Below, in pieces: positions 48,139 to 57,844 of a DNA stretch of 64,000 nt. The first letter of the stretch is position 1. Every line of letters starts with the position of its first letter. Source of the DNA: a virus; IMG/VR virus record IMGVR_UViG_3300033141_003979, positions 1 through 64,000 of that record. One strand, 5' to 3'. A model generated the notes under the pieces. It searched no databases. It saw only the letters and a program-made list of their open reading frames with translations, and was not told where the DNA came from. The position numbers and the translations under genes were made by a program.

Positions 48139-51100
48139 TTAAGGAGTCAAAATCATAACAACTGTATCTTCATAATCTGCCCCTAACAAAGCCGTCAAAT
48201 TCTGAATATAAAACATGTCCTTGTAATCATAGTCTTCAAATTTCCAAGGAAGATAATTTACCATATCTTCAAACAATTCATCTTGAATGTAAATTTTGGC
48301 TTGAAACATATCGGCAGCTAAAGCAGGCGAACTACTATCTATTTCATTAGATCCAACAATTACAGCATGACTAAAATCACCCATGTACCACCAAGGATTA
48401 TACTTTTCGACTGAGGCCATAAAGTCACTGACGATATCAGACGCATTACTCTGTATAGTAGCCCCTAGTTCTGGGATTATTGGGTCAAACCCATGTAGCC
48501 TGAATGGGGCTTTGGCTACCCACGAAGAATAGGACTGTGTACTATCGATATCGTGTACTTGCCTAAAATCATTAGTTGCTGTCAGATTACCCTCAGCAGG
48601 CATCGGAGAAAGCCCTTGACTATATCCCCAATCTTCCCAATCTGTATAGTTATCGTCTGTACCAGGATGCGCTGCTCTTGCAAAATTAACCCAACCAGTA
48701 GCCGCATCATTACAAGTTGTAAACCAAGCAGTAATCATATCATCATAGTAGCCCTGAACCTCTGCTTCCGTGGCCGCATCTCCCCGATAATTTGCCATTT
48801 CTATCATCGCATACATAGCAGCAACTTGCTTGACGGGGTGGAAATTACCAGACGTCCAAGTAACCCACTCAAAGAAGCCACTATCAGCTTCCCAGGTATG
48901 GTTTGCGTCATTGTCAAATAAAGCGTACATAGTATCGACTACAAAATCCCAGACATCTCCACCCCCTAATGCCTCATCCAGCTTGGCCCAGTCATCGCTT
49001 CTTTGGCAGTATTTATAAAGCCCATAAATTCTATCAGCTATATCATTCCTATTTGACCAACGCCAGCGGCGATAAGGAGATGTATTGTTACAAGTAGTTT
49101 CAAGGGAATGAGTATCATAATCAAGACAACCCCAGACATAGGCATATAAGTTACTGTCTAAAATATAGGTATCAACCAAATTACTCAAATATAATATTGT
49201 ATTTGCCTTCAGGGGCTCTTCAAGATATGGGAGTGCATCTGAAAGTGTCCTTAAAACTTCTCCATCTTTCCAAAATACTTCCTCGGGTGCAGTTGAACTT
49301 TGAGCCCAAAACATTTGCGTAGCCGGATCTAAGTGTGCATCATCATCGACTATATCCTGTACCACTGCGTTAAGAAGTGTTTTCACATTATTTCTTGACA
49401 AACCTAAGTCTGGCGGTGCCACAAACAAATCTAGAGGATCATAGGTATTGCTTGCTTCTGGTGATTCATGAGTCAAGCAGAACAGATGCCCCCAGCTTAC
49501 CCAAAAAACTTCATTTCCGGCAACCACTACAGGGCTAACAGAATCATTTGCTCCCCCGATACCGCCAGTTGTCGAACATCCGAAGCGAGTAAAGAATTTA
49601 TGCATTCCATCTGGATAAATAGTGGTTGGTGTACTGTCTATCAAAAGAGGTTTTCTGTGAGTACCGAATCCATCCCCATAAACAGTTGTGTTAAGTGCCG
49701 GTGTCTCAATATCATAGTATCCTATATCTTCACTTAGAGTCTGATAAAACCTATCATTTACCAGCGTGTAACGACCTATCTCATCTGGCCTCATTACAAA
49801 CGTAGGACTATCATCTTCATCAGCAATTTGAATGCAACTTCCATCATCTAAATCTACCTTAACAAGCCTGTCATCATGATCTAGTGGATCTGTGTAAGCC
49901 CCACCATAGGGCACAAAATAGGCATATCCATCATTACTGATTACTGGCGTGTAAAGCCCCCAGTAACCAAGATAAAGCGGAGTATAGGCTGATCCGCTCC
50001 ACAAATCTGTTCCGTCTGTAGCGTTGAAATAAAATAACGGTCTACGCTCTCCATAAGCTGTATAATATGTATTGTACTCAGAAAGGACAGTTGCAATAGC
50101 CTTATACCCGACAGGCTCAGTATCGTATAGAAGTGCGTTTGGTGCATTTTCCCCCACAAAGGAGTAATCATTTCCTGGCTTGCGTGTGACAAATATAACT
50201 ACTTTAGTGCCTCCGTCACCTTTACCATAAACAGCCATTGTGCGTTTTGTGAATACCCCCTTCATTGTAGCTGTCCATAACTCCGTACCATTTTCCCTCA
50301 AGGCATAAGCGGTATTTGCCCCTGACTGAAAAAATATCGCTGATTCTATTGGAGTCGTTTCTACTTCACCAATAGCAGCCGTACACGATATAGGGCTATC
50401 GGCTGGGTAAGTCCATAAAAGAACCCCAGTAGAAAAGTCATAAGCTTTAAAGTTGCCACCAATATTCCCTACAAAGACCTTGTTGTTATGCACCGCAGGA
50501 GTAACCCAAAGGGAGTCCCCCGTGTCAGCACTCCATATAAGATTACCAGCATCACTCAGACAATAGAGATAACCATCTGTCGAGGCAGCTAGAATACGCA
50601 GATTATTATCTTTGTCACGATCTACTGTTAATGCACTAGGGAGAGCCCCTCCACAGGGGTAAGACCAATCAGTTGTCCCGTCGGATGTATCTAAAGCGTA
50701 AACTTTACCATTCATCAAACCAATATAAACTACATCACCAACAACTACTGGTTCTGCTTCAATCTCTATTCTCTCACCCAAGAATCTGCGCCACCTAAGA
50801 TTTAAGACTCCACTATCTAATTCAAGATCATAAGGGACAAAATAATGCCTATCCATCGAACCACCACGAGTGGGCCACTCTGGTAGATAGATTTTGTAGG
50901 CTACATCATCTGATGTAGCGGCGATGGGAATAGTTATTAGCGCATCTCCATTACTTTCAATAACGTCTGTGGAATTAATGAGGCCCGTATCTGTGTCCCA
51001 CTCCTCTAATATAAAATCAGTATCCGCCATACCTGTCATGGTAAAAGTAAGGTTATTAGGATTTGTTGGGGTTATTCCAGCAGAACAATCAACAGCCCCT

Positions 51101-53319
51101 TCCTGTGCCCCTTCATGTAAACACCAACCATAATCATCATTCTGAGCATGTATATATGCTTTACCTTTTGTTACATTTTTCTGACCTATGCTATCTATCC
51201 CAGCCGGATCATCAGCATCAATGGCCACATATCCTCCATGATGAACATCCAAATCTTCTACAAAATTATAGAAGGCGGCAAGAATAGGCAAATACCCACC
51301 AGATACCTTATCTAAATGCTCTCTCCACCAATATGCCCCCATGTAAAATGGCTGATGATGAAGTCCACCACCCCATACTAGATTATGCAACCACACCCCA
51401 TCATTTGCATTTCCGTCGAGCCAATCCCCACGATCATCGCCCGTAGCTGCCGGGTCAATTCCGCTTTCACTCATTATAAAAGGTTTGCTTATTTGATCAT
51501 CTAATATATCTAATGACCACGAAATACTCCAATCGTATAAATCACTCCCACAAATGCTATTGATGGTACATTTATCATCAGCCTCGTCGGTATATTCATG
51601 AATGTTAACAACATCTAAATTGATACTAGCGACATTATTATCATAATCAGTTTGACGCCAATAGGTTACTTCCCATACTGAAGTTCCAAGAAGATGTACG
51701 TTGGCTGCGGAGTCGATTGATTTCATATAAACGGCGAAGTCATCAGCAGCAGAATACCAATCAGCATCGTTTGGATGATGCTCATTGCAAAATTCCCAAA
51801 GAAATACAGCAGTAGAGTATCCCCAACGAGCAACACAATAACGCCACCACATTTGAATATGCCATTTTGACTTAGTAGTTAAAGCTTGGTTATAGCCATC
51901 ACCTGTATCCGTCCAACTTCCATCATCCTCATCAAGATGTCTAGGAACCCAATCGTTTTTCTCAAAGATAACATACTGGAGTTTGACCCCTGCTGCTTCC
52001 GCTGCTTCCACCTGTTTATCAAAAAAGAAAGATGGCTTTTGTTCTATAACTCTATGCCTATCTGCGCTTTCGTAACGCATAATTTCTTGATCATATACTC
52101 CATCATCATCTGTATCAGCCTTAATGCTTAACTTAGCTATCCAAACTTCACCATAAGAACAGTTATCAAGGTAGAAACTCAAATAGTCCCCATACGTGGT
52201 GCCATCAGCAACTTGGTGATCAAATGTCACTACTGTTGAGTCCCAATCGGTAGTAGCAATCTCATGCCCAAAACCACCCAAAGTATTGTTGCCCCGGATA
52301 GATTCGTAAAAGAAAGCCCCTGTATAATCACATTTATCATCTCCGGCCGGGAATCCATGAGTCTTTAATGTAAATCCGTGATCTTCTCCTATATCTACAG
52401 GGCCAACTAGACCGACAATTTTATAAATAACTGTCATCTGGTAATCAGGAAAGGTATCTTCTGGACCACCATAATCAACAAAATCATGGGAATATCTCGT
52501 GTTCTCCCAAGGGCCTGTCCATATACCACAAGCACCATCCGTGACAGTAATATACCAAGACAACTCCATATCTGTATATGCTTCTTCAAAGTCCAAGGGC
52601 ATTTCAAACCCTTCGTTGCCTGAACTTTTATCTACCCGGATATAGTCTGCCCACTGATTACAATAAGCTGCTTCCGGTCCCATCCACTGGCGGTGAATAT
52701 TTGCCCCTTTACCATCAAAAGAAGTATAACCAGTTGAAGTTTCCATATCTGCCCCACCTATGGGCCAAAAAATATCTCCACTCCCACTATACTCAAAATA
52801 TCGAGTATCGGTTGCAACCTGGATAAAACCCTTTTTAGTTGGTGCTCGTGCTTCAAATGAGCCTGTGGCAGCAGAGGATGTGCCCCCTACATCTTCAGCA
52901 ACTATTGAGTATTGCCATGTACCGACCTTATCCGGTTTAAACCGAATTTTGAATGAATCGTCATCTAGTTTTTCTGTAAGATGATAATTTGATTGAGGGA
53001 AGGTCCCAGATACCTCCATGTCACGATAATAAAATCCAGGTACGTCATAAGCGACGGAATCAGGGCCAGTCATTGTGCAAGTAACAGTTACTCCTTCCTC
53101 TGGAGTCACATTTTCTGGCTGGCTACCATCTTCAACATAAACCTCATAAGGATTATCAAATGTTCCTGTGAGATCAAAAGTAAGCTCATACTTCTCATAA
53201 CAGTTAACTGGATCTGAGTTCTCCGTTACGTTTGAGATAACAGGCACAGCTCCCCAAGCTAATGTTGGAAACAACATTAGAAATGCAAATATAAATATCT
53301 TTTTCATCAGTTTTTTCAA
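48139..53319 (-). CDS. Exported 1726-aa multidomain glycoside hydrolase with PQQ-like propeller
   Basis: Sec signal peptide (FIFAFLMLFPTLAWGA, cleavage about residue 23). Then a DUF5060-like beta domain (ELTFDLTGTFDNPYEVYVED), and a TIM barrel of the GH-A type with FLWEFCNEHHPN (about 510, acid/base Glu) and PFIMSESGID (about 616, nucleophile Glu). A PQQ-like beta-propeller follows at about 850-1280 (VVGDVVYIGLMNGKVYALDT, SDGTTDWSYP; NKVFVGNIGGNFKAYDFSTG). The last ~430 residues are a helical domain that could be an alpha/alpha toroid. It could degrade a surface polysaccharide. A signal peptide on a protein encoded among fibres is odd. Confidence 0.72.
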   Translation of the reverse strand: MKKLMKKIFIFAFLMLFPTLAWGAVPVISNVTENSDPVNCYEKYELTFDLTGTFDNPYEVYVEDGSQPENVTPEEGVTVTCTMTGPDSVAYDVPGFYYRDMEVSGTFPQSNYHLTEKLDDDSFKIRFKPDKVGTWQYSIVAEDVGGTSSAATGSFEARAPTKKGFIQVATDTRYFEYSGSGDIFWPIGGADMETSTGYTSFDGKGANIHRQWMGPEAAYCNQWADYIRVDKSSGNEGFEMPLDFEEAYTDMELSWYITVTDGACGIWTGPWENTRYSHDFVDYGGPEDTFPDYQMTVIYKIVGLVGPVDIGEDHGFTLKTHGFPAGDDKCDYTGAFFYESIRGNNTLGGFGHEIATTDWDSTVVTFDHQVADGTTYGDYLSFYLDNCSYGEVWIAKLSIKADTDDDGVYDQEIMRYESADRHRVIEQKPSFFFDKQVEAAEAAGVKLQYVIFEKNDWVPRHLDEDDGSWTDTGDGYNQALTTKSKWHIQMWWRYCVARWGYSTAVFLWEFCNEHHPNDADWYSAADDFAVYMKSIDSAANVHLLGTSVWEVTYWRQTDYDNNVASINLDVVNIHEYTDEADDKCTINSICGSDLYDWSISWSLDILDDQISKPFIMSESGIDPAATGDDRGDWLDGNANDGVWLHNLVWGGGLHHQPFYMGAYWWREHLDKVSGGYLPILAAFYNFVEDLDVHHGGYVAIDADDPAGIDSIGQKNVTKGKAYIHAQNDDYGWCLHEGAQEGAVDCSAGITPTNPNNLTFTMTGMADTDFILEEWDTDTGLINSTDVIESNGDALITIPIAATSDDVAYKIYLPEWPTRGGSMDRHYFVPYDLELDSGVLNLRWRRFLGERIEIEAEPVVVGDVVYIGLMNGKVYALDTSDGTTDWSYPCGGALPSALTVDRDKDNNLRILAASTDGYLYCLSDAGNLIWSADTGDSLWVTPAVHNNKVFVGNIGGNFKAYDFSTGVLLWTYPADSPISCTAAIGEVETTPIESAIFFQSGANTAYALRENGTELWTATMKGVFTKRTMAVYGKGDGGTKVVIFVTRKPGNDYSFVGENAPNALLYDTEPVGYKAIATVLSEYNTYYTAYGERRPLFYFNATDGTDLWSGSAYTPLYLGYWGLYTPVISNDGYAYFVPYGGAYTDPLDHDDRLVKVDLDDGSCIQIADEDDSPTFVMRPDEIGRYTLVNDRFYQTLSEDIGYYDIETPALNTTVYGDGFGTHRKPLLIDSTPTTIYPDGMHKFFTRFGCSTTGGIGGANDSVSPVVVAGNEVFWVSWGHLFCLTHESPEASNTYDPLDLFVAPPDLGLSRNNVKTLLNAVVQDIVDDDAHLDPATQMFWAQSSTAPEEVFWKDGEVLRTLSDALPYLEEPLKANTILYLSNLVDTYILDSNLYAYVWGCLDYDTHSLETTCNNTSPYRRWRWSNRNDIADRIYGLYKYCQRSDDWAKLDEALGGGDVWDFVVDTMYALFDNDANHTWEADSGFFEWVTWTSGNFHPVKQVAAMYAMIEMANYRGDAATEAEVQGYYDDMITAWFTTCNDAATGWVNFARAAHPGTDDNYTDWEDWGYSQGLSPMPAEGNLTATNDFRQVHDIDSTQSYSSWVAKAPFRLHGFDPIIPELGATIQSNASDIVSDFMASVEKYNPWWYMGDFSHAVIVGSNEIDSSSPALAADMFQAKIYIQDELFEDMVNYLPWKFEDYDYKDMFYIQNLTALLGADYEDTVVMILTP

Positions 53320-53323
53320 ATCT

Positions 53324-54019
53324 CTAATCCGTCAAATCAAGTGTACTTTCTTCTGCCCTATCTCCATCCGATCCCACATTAAGTTGGATCAGCATATTTT
53401 TCCCGTCTCCAATATTCCTATAAGTAATATCCCAATCCTCTGCCCCATTCTTTACCACACTTGTCTTGCCTGCAATGAAGGCAGAAAAAAGCCTCATCAA
53501 ATCACTGTGAGAATATGTACCTTCAATATCTTCATCCATAAATGCATCTACTACAGTTGCTGTAGTGTCAAGAAGGTCGGCATCCACAGCATCCCCTCCG
53601 AAAGTGCCATCCCCTGTATGAGAAGCACGATTAGCATCCCATATCAATGTCGATGGTGCAGTATTATAATCAGGAGCAGTTGTCCATGTCGCACGGGGGC
53701 AACCATAACATTGAATGTTTCCTGTTGAACTTTCTGGCATCATTGCTACATAATCGCCATTAGTTTCATCTGCGTCTATATCAAAAGCATAATACCCATC
53801 TTCTAATTCTGTGGGATTTGCATCAGTCACAGCAACCCCTGCCACTCCATCAATACTAACTTCTGCTGTGATCTGTGCCGCATCTCCTGCTTTTGCCGTA
53901 TGGTCTGTTTCATCAAAGCAAAATACTACCCACTTTTGACTGGCTACATTCTTTTCAAGAGCGAAAGAATGGGAGCAAAATGCAAAGATTAAAAACAATG
54001 CAAAAATTATTCTCTTCAT
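53324..54019 (-). CDS. Exported beta-rich protein (231 aa)
   Basis: Signal peptide MKRIIFALFLIFAFCSHSFA. The mature part begins KWVVFCFDETDHTAKAGDAA, then ITAEVSIDGVAGVAVTDANP and GYYAFDIDADETNGDYVAMM, an Ig-like domain often seen in phage proteins that wrap fibres, with a C-terminal region near DDxxxITYRNIGDGK…. Next to the exported hydrolase gene with four-base spacing, so the pair may be co-exported or assembled together. Function unknown. Confidence 0.65.
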   Translation of the reverse strand: MKRIIFALFLIFAFCSHSFALEKNVASQKWVVFCFDETDHTAKAGDAAQITAEVSIDGVAGVAVTDANPTELEDGYYAFDIDADETNGDYVAMMPESSTGNIQCYGCPRATWTTAPDYNTAPSTLIWDANRASHTGDGTFGGDAVDADLLDTTATVVDAFMDEDIEGTYSHSDLMRLFSAFIAGKTSVVKNGAEDWDITYRNIGDGKNMLIQLNVGSDGDRAEESTLDLTD

Positions 54020-54023
54020 AGTA

Positions 54024-54689
54024 CTACCTCACCATTACATCTACCGTGCGAAATAAATCCAACAATGGCCGTGCCTCAGGTGGTGGGTTCTTGCTATCTA
54101 AAACCCTCGTCGCCTGAATCGTTGCCGCCCATAATTTTATAGCATCCCGAATTGGGGCGGGCACATCAGGAGGATCAGGCCCATAGCCTGCTACATACCG
54201 AATCAAGTACCCTCCATAATCCCGTACCGTATTGGAAGGAGCAGTTACAGACTTCTTCAATACCAGTTTGCCAGGCGTTCCCTCAGTGATGACATAATAA
54301 TTGTCCGAATCATATTCTGTCTCAGTATCATCTTCATCTAATGTCGCCACCTTAGTCACAGAGATTAACGGAGGCTGAGGCAATTTGATCACCATACTTG
54401 GCCAATAATCCATCTTCATATCGATGGTCCGGGAGATCAAGGATCTACCAAGATATTCTTCGGTTGCGACACGTGCTGCCATAATGAAACCTTCCAGCAA
54501 CGAGTCCTCATCAGTCACATCAGCCAATCTGCCAAATTCTTTTAACACACCCAATGTAACAGGTTCAACAACAGGGATGGTTGAAACCGACCATACCCTA
54601 TTGCCATGACCAGGAAGGGCTTTTGTAATCAGCCTTCCAGTCTTCCTATCCAGACCGCCATAGGCTAGTTGTGCTAAATCAGTTTCCAC
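54024..54689 (-). CDS. Head-tail connector protein (HK97 gp6-like)
   Basis: 221 residues. DEDSLLEGFIMAARVATEEY and LGRSLISRT, the SVTKVATLDEDDTETEYDSD, YYV strand region, and RDYGGYLIRYVAGYGPDPPD with PAPIRDAIKLW are the standard phage_connect_1/gp6 signature. It forms the dodecameric ring below the portal. The N-terminal ~60 residues are additional. Confidence 0.88.
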   Translation of the reverse strand: METDLAQLAYGGLDRKTGRLITKALPGHGNRVWSVSTIPVVEPVTLGVLKEFGRLADVTDEDSLLEGFIMAARVATEEYLGRSLISRTIDMKMDYWPSMVIKLPQPPLISVTKVATLDEDDTETEYDSDNYYVITEGTPGKLVLKKSVTAPSNTVRDYGGYLIRYVAGYGPDPPDVPAPIRDAIKLWAATIQATRVLDSKNPPPEARPLLDLFRTVDVMVR

Positions 54690-54700
54690 AGCCTCCTCCT

Positions 54701-55141
54701 CTACTTAGCAAGTCCAGCCCTGATCTTTTCCGCTTCCTCTTCTGTCAATCCACTTTGAGCCACTTTGATAGAAATCCCCAATGCCCTGGCCTTTTTTATG
54801 ACTTTCTTAGAAGGTATCCCAAGCTCATCAGCCAACTGATAAACCCGCGTTACTGTGGAATTTTCCTCAAGGCTTTTACCACTTACAGCTTCTGCTTCTT
54901 CTTCCGTCTTAGCAGAAACGGTTCCAGCAACTTTATTTTCTGGTACATCCTTAACCATTTTATTCTCAGGAGCTTCTGGCTCTGCCTTTCTCACTCTGAC
55001 AATCTCGGCAACCCCCATGTGTCCTATGAAAGCCTTAGCAAGGTCTTCGGTCACATCATATTCTAGATCCTTCAAAAAATACGTGACAGTAAACCCGTCA
55101 AGGCTCCCTTTGTCATCTCGGAGCATTCTAATTCTAGGCAT
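54701..55141 (-). CDS. Head-region protein with IF2_N-like domain (146 aa)
   Basis: The N-terminal ~60 residues are a small domain (DGFTVTYFLKDLEYDVTEDL) typical of short phage head genes. A Glu/Ala/Lys linker follows. Residues ~95-146 (TRVYQLADELGIPSKKVIKK, ARALGI, SGLTEEEAEKI) match the IF-2 N-terminal domain helix-turn pattern, which in bacteria binds the ribosome or RNA polymerase-associated RNA. Its presence on a phage head protein is unusual; role unknown. Confidence 0.65.
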   Translation of the reverse strand: MPRIRMLRDDKGSLDGFTVTYFLKDLEYDVTEDLAKAFIGHMGVAEIVRVRKAEPEAPENKMVKDVPENKVAGTVSAKTEEEAEAVSGKSLEENSTVTRVYQLADELGIPSKKVIKKARALGISIKVAQSGLTEEEAEKIRAGLAK

Positions 55142-55166
55142 AACAAACCTCCTATCAAATTAAAAG

Positions 55167-55817
55167 TTAAACCGCTGGCTCTTCAATCACACAAACCCCA
55201 ACGTCACTTACTGAAAATCCATTATCTATGATCGCCCAAACTCCATCCTCAACCCCAACTAAGCGAAGAAACGCTCGACTATCTGCGGAGGCGGTTAGGA
55301 TAATGGCAGACAAGGCATCTTCACTATGCCCGATGAGGCCAACCCCACTAATATTGAGGGTACTAGTTTCACCAGATGCAAAAATATGGATACTCCCAGC
55401 TTCACAATCACCCCGGATCATAAGAACTAACTCTTCTCCTTGATGAGCCGAAGGCAATCTTGCGGATGCCGCAGATTGATCATCATTAATAGAAAAAACA
55501 ATATATCCCTGCATGGATGGAAGAACAGGGGGAGATGATCCTCCCATTGCTGAAAGTTTTTCACTTGCAACATCAACAGGTCCAATGATTGACCATCGTC
55601 CCCTACCCGCCAGAAAATTAAACATTCGAGCAGCAGAAATAGTCTCATCATTCATAAAAAACTCAAAACCTTCTTCACAACTAAAATAGCCGACGCTATT
55701 TCCCATCAACTCGCCGCCAGACCAAAGAGTACAGGCACCATCACTTCCAATATGATGGGTATCTCCTGGCCTTTGGCGAAATACATCTGTCTGATATGTT
55801 ATATCTTCGGTTGCCAT
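55167..55817 (-). CDS. Structural paralogue A1
   Basis: 216 residues. Order of phrases: ITYQTDVFRQRPGDTHHIGS, AARMFNFLAGRGRWSIIGPV, QGYIVFSINDDQSAASARLP, HQGEELVLMIRGD, DSRAFLRLVGVEDGVWAIID. The same phrases occur in the genes at 55842 and 56510, so three tandem copies diverged from one. Position next to the connector and capsid genes suggests a capsid decoration or fibre protein. No enzyme motif. Confidence 0.65.
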   Translation of the reverse strand: MATEDITYQTDVFRQRPGDTHHIGSDGACTLWSGGELMGNSVGYFSCEEGFEFFMNDETISAARMFNFLAGRGRWSIIGPVDVASEKLSAMGGSSPPVLPSMQGYIVFSINDDQSAASARLPSAHQGEELVLMIRGDCEAGSIHIFASGETSTLNISGVGLIGHSEDALSAIILTASADSRAFLRLVGVEDGVWAIIDNGFSVSDVGVCVIEEPAV

Positions 55818-55841
55818 AACACAAAGCCTCCTATCTAAAAA

Positions 55842-56495
55842 TTAAACTCCCTGAGTCACTATACTTCCTCCATCTCCCATTTCTCCGCCTTGATTTACAA
55901 TTGCCCATGTGCCATCTTCAGGACAAACAAGTCGAAGAAAAGCCGCACTAGCAACAGATGCTGTCATAAGAAGGCTTGTCAATTGCCCCTCATCACTCAT
56001 CCCTATTACTATTGGGCTAGCAAGAACGGAGTCAGAAAAATGCATAGTAAGCGCAGTAGAATCCCCTGTCCCCCTCATCTGGATGACTAATTCTTCTCCC
56101 TTATATCCACGAGCTAAACGGCAAGACAGCTGATGATTGTTCTCCGTCTGAACCATCGAAAGAAAAAAGTATCCTATACGAGAAGGCAAAATTGGCGGTT
56201 GTGAATCAGCCGGGGCTCCAGCAGATAAAGTCGTGCCTGACAAAATCAATACAGACCACTGATTTCTGCCTGTCAGATAGTTCCTCATAACCTGAGCGGT
56301 GACAAAATCTTCTCGAACCCCAAAATTGAAATCTGATAAACAACTCATCGTTGTACTATCAGTGCAATTTATCATCCCTCCAGATTCTACAACAAGGGCA
56401 CCAGATGTCGCAACAGTATATCCACTTACCGTCCTTCCATCCCCATCAGATACCCGCTGATAAACTTTAGTTGTGTATGTATTGTCTTGTGCCAT
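55842..56495 (-). CDS. Structural paralogue A2
   Basis: Start set at 56495 (MAQDNTYTTKVYQRVSDGDG) after GGGAGGGACTT; a longer frame to 56582 overlaps the next copy without its own site. 217 residues. Shares AQVMRNYLTGRNQWSVLILS, RIGYFFLSMVQTENNHQLSC, KGEELVIQMRGTG and SAAFLRLVCPEDGTWAIVNQ with copies A1 and A3. Likely virion structural. Confidence 0.65.
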   Translation of the reverse strand: MAQDNTYTTKVYQRVSDGDGRTVSGYTVATSGALVVESGGMINCTDSTTMSCLSDFNFGVREDFVTAQVMRNYLTGRNQWSVLILSGTTLSAGAPADSQPPILPSRIGYFFLSMVQTENNHQLSCRLARGYKGEELVIQMRGTGDSTALTMHFSDSVLASPIVIGMSDEGQLTSLLMTASVASAAFLRLVCPEDGTWAIVNQGGEMGDGGSIVTQGV

Positions 56496-56509
56496 AAGTC
56501 CCTCCCTTT

Positions 56510-57175
56510 TTACACTAGTTTTCGTTCTACCACTTGATTGCCAGTTCCCGTTGCCTGAGTATTGCCTATAATAGCCCAACAACCAGCATCGATCCCAAGC
56601 AAACGGACAAAGGCACGAGACGCAGCAGAAGCATATAGCAAAAGGCTGCTAAGTTGATCACCTGATGTTCCCATTATACTGACACCAGTGAAGTTTTTTG
56701 CACTGTCAAAAGATGAACAACGAAGTATCATACTAACCCCATCGCCTGCCTCTCCTCTAAGAATTATACATAATTCTTCACCCGAATACGCTGAATGAAG
56801 ATTTGCAGAATAGGCATCATCGTTTGCCAAAGAAAATACAATGAATCCTGTCCGAGATGGAGTAACCGGGGCTGCATTGACCCCATTAAAAGAAGTAATA
56901 TTTGGCCCCATTGTTGCTGAAATTTCACCAGCCGCCGAATTAACAACAACTGACCATCTCCCTTTGCCCATCAATGCGTTCCGCATCCGATCAGTAAAAA
57001 AAGTCTCCCCGGCAAGAAAGAAATCAAAAGCAGCAGAACAAGCCATTGACCCTCCGCTGAGGCCCGTTATTGCCCCATCGGATTCAACAGTAAGATCTCC
57101 ACTACTTCCAATTTCTAAATCATTTCCTCCGTGGGGCTGATACACATTTGTTTGATAAGTATCATCTTGAGGCAT
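56510..57175 (-). CDS. Structural paralogue A3
   Basis: 221 residues; MPQDDTYQTNVYQPHGGNDL, DRMRNALMGKGRWSVVVNSA, RTGFIVFSLANDDAYSANLH, SGEELCIILRGEAGD, SRAFVRLLGIDAGCWAIIGN. Third member of the tandem family. A stable UUCG hairpin lies just upstream of its ribosome site. Confidence 0.65.
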   Translation of the reverse strand: MPQDDTYQTNVYQPHGGNDLEIGSSGDLTVESDGAITGLSGGSMACSAAFDFFLAGETFFTDRMRNALMGKGRWSVVVNSAAGEISATMGPNITSFNGVNAAPVTPSRTGFIVFSLANDDAYSANLHSAYSGEELCIILRGEAGDGVSMILRCSSFDSAKNFTGVSIMGTSGDQLSSLLLYASAASRAFVRLLGIDAGCWAIIGNTQATGTGNQVVERKLV

Positions 57176-57202
57176 AACAATCCTCCTCCTTTATTCAGGT
57201 TA

Positions 57203-57224
57203 GGTTAGGGCCGAAGCCCTAACC
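57203..57224 (-). promoter_or_regulatory. UUCG-capped 9-bp hairpin between structural genes
   Basis: On the minus-strand transcript GGTTAGGGC-TTCG-GCCCTAACC is a perfect 9-bp stem with a C(UUCG)G tetraloop, one of the most stable RNA loops. No T run follows (CTAACCTGAATAAAGGAGG), so it is not a standard terminator. It more likely protects or sets relative levels of the mRNA between the 57242 gene and the A3 gene. Confidence 0.7.
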
Positions 57225-57241
57225 ATCCCATTATTTCGTTC

Positions 57242-57844
57242 CTAAACAACCCCTAATGTCGTATCATGTTTGACAAAGTTAATCGGCCAATCGGCCTCTA
57301 ACCCCTGAATGGCATAACAGGCAACTGTAACCCCGTCAACATTTCCAGCATTACTCACTGAAAGTAAATTACGGACCCATCGTTTCTTGCCTATATAACC
57401 CGCAGCATATACACGAGACATGGCATCAGAAATTGAAGCTACCTGAACTCCCCATGCTCCCCATGTCCCTGATGCTGGGCCACCACCCTCTGAACCAGTC
57501 TGCATCAATGCATAAGAAGCGCTTAAATAATCTGACCACTGCCCACTATGGGTTACATCAATAAGCATATGTGAGGCTTGGCAATTTGCCCATATAACAG
57601 TCCCTGCATCATTGCTTTCCCCATGCTCCATCCGAATCCAAAAACCGGAATCGAAATCCATGCTTATATCGCCAGATGCTTCCCCGGATGCTTCATTCCA
57701 AGCAAAAAGAAAAGTTAATGTCTCATACCCCATCATATCAACTGTGGCCCCTGTAACAGTTGCCGCTGCCGCAGGTTCATAAACCTGTGGACTCATGTGT
57801 TCAAAAAATCTAAAGTTTGAATAACCATCTCGTACTCCACCCAT
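57242..57844 (-). CDS. Structural paralogue B1
   Basis: Start set at 57844 (MGGVRDGYSNFRFFEHMSPQ) after AAGGAGGACTATATT; 200 residues. Shares with B2: the start, VTGATVDMMGYETLTFLFAW, WIRMEHGESNDAGTVIWANC, AAGYIGKKRWVRNLLSVSNA and the end LEADWPINF. Similar proteins in other phages sit beside the major capsid gene and are decoration or minor capsid proteins. Assignment by position. Confidence 0.68.
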   Translation of the reverse strand: MGGVRDGYSNFRFFEHMSPQVYEPAAAATVTGATVDMMGYETLTFLFAWNEASGEASGDISMDFDSGFWIRMEHGESNDAGTVIWANCQASHMLIDVTHSGQWSDYLSASYALMQTGSEGGGPASGTWGAWGVQVASISDAMSRVYAAGYIGKKRWVRNLLSVSNAGNVDGVTVACYAIQGLEADWPINFVKHDTTLGVV

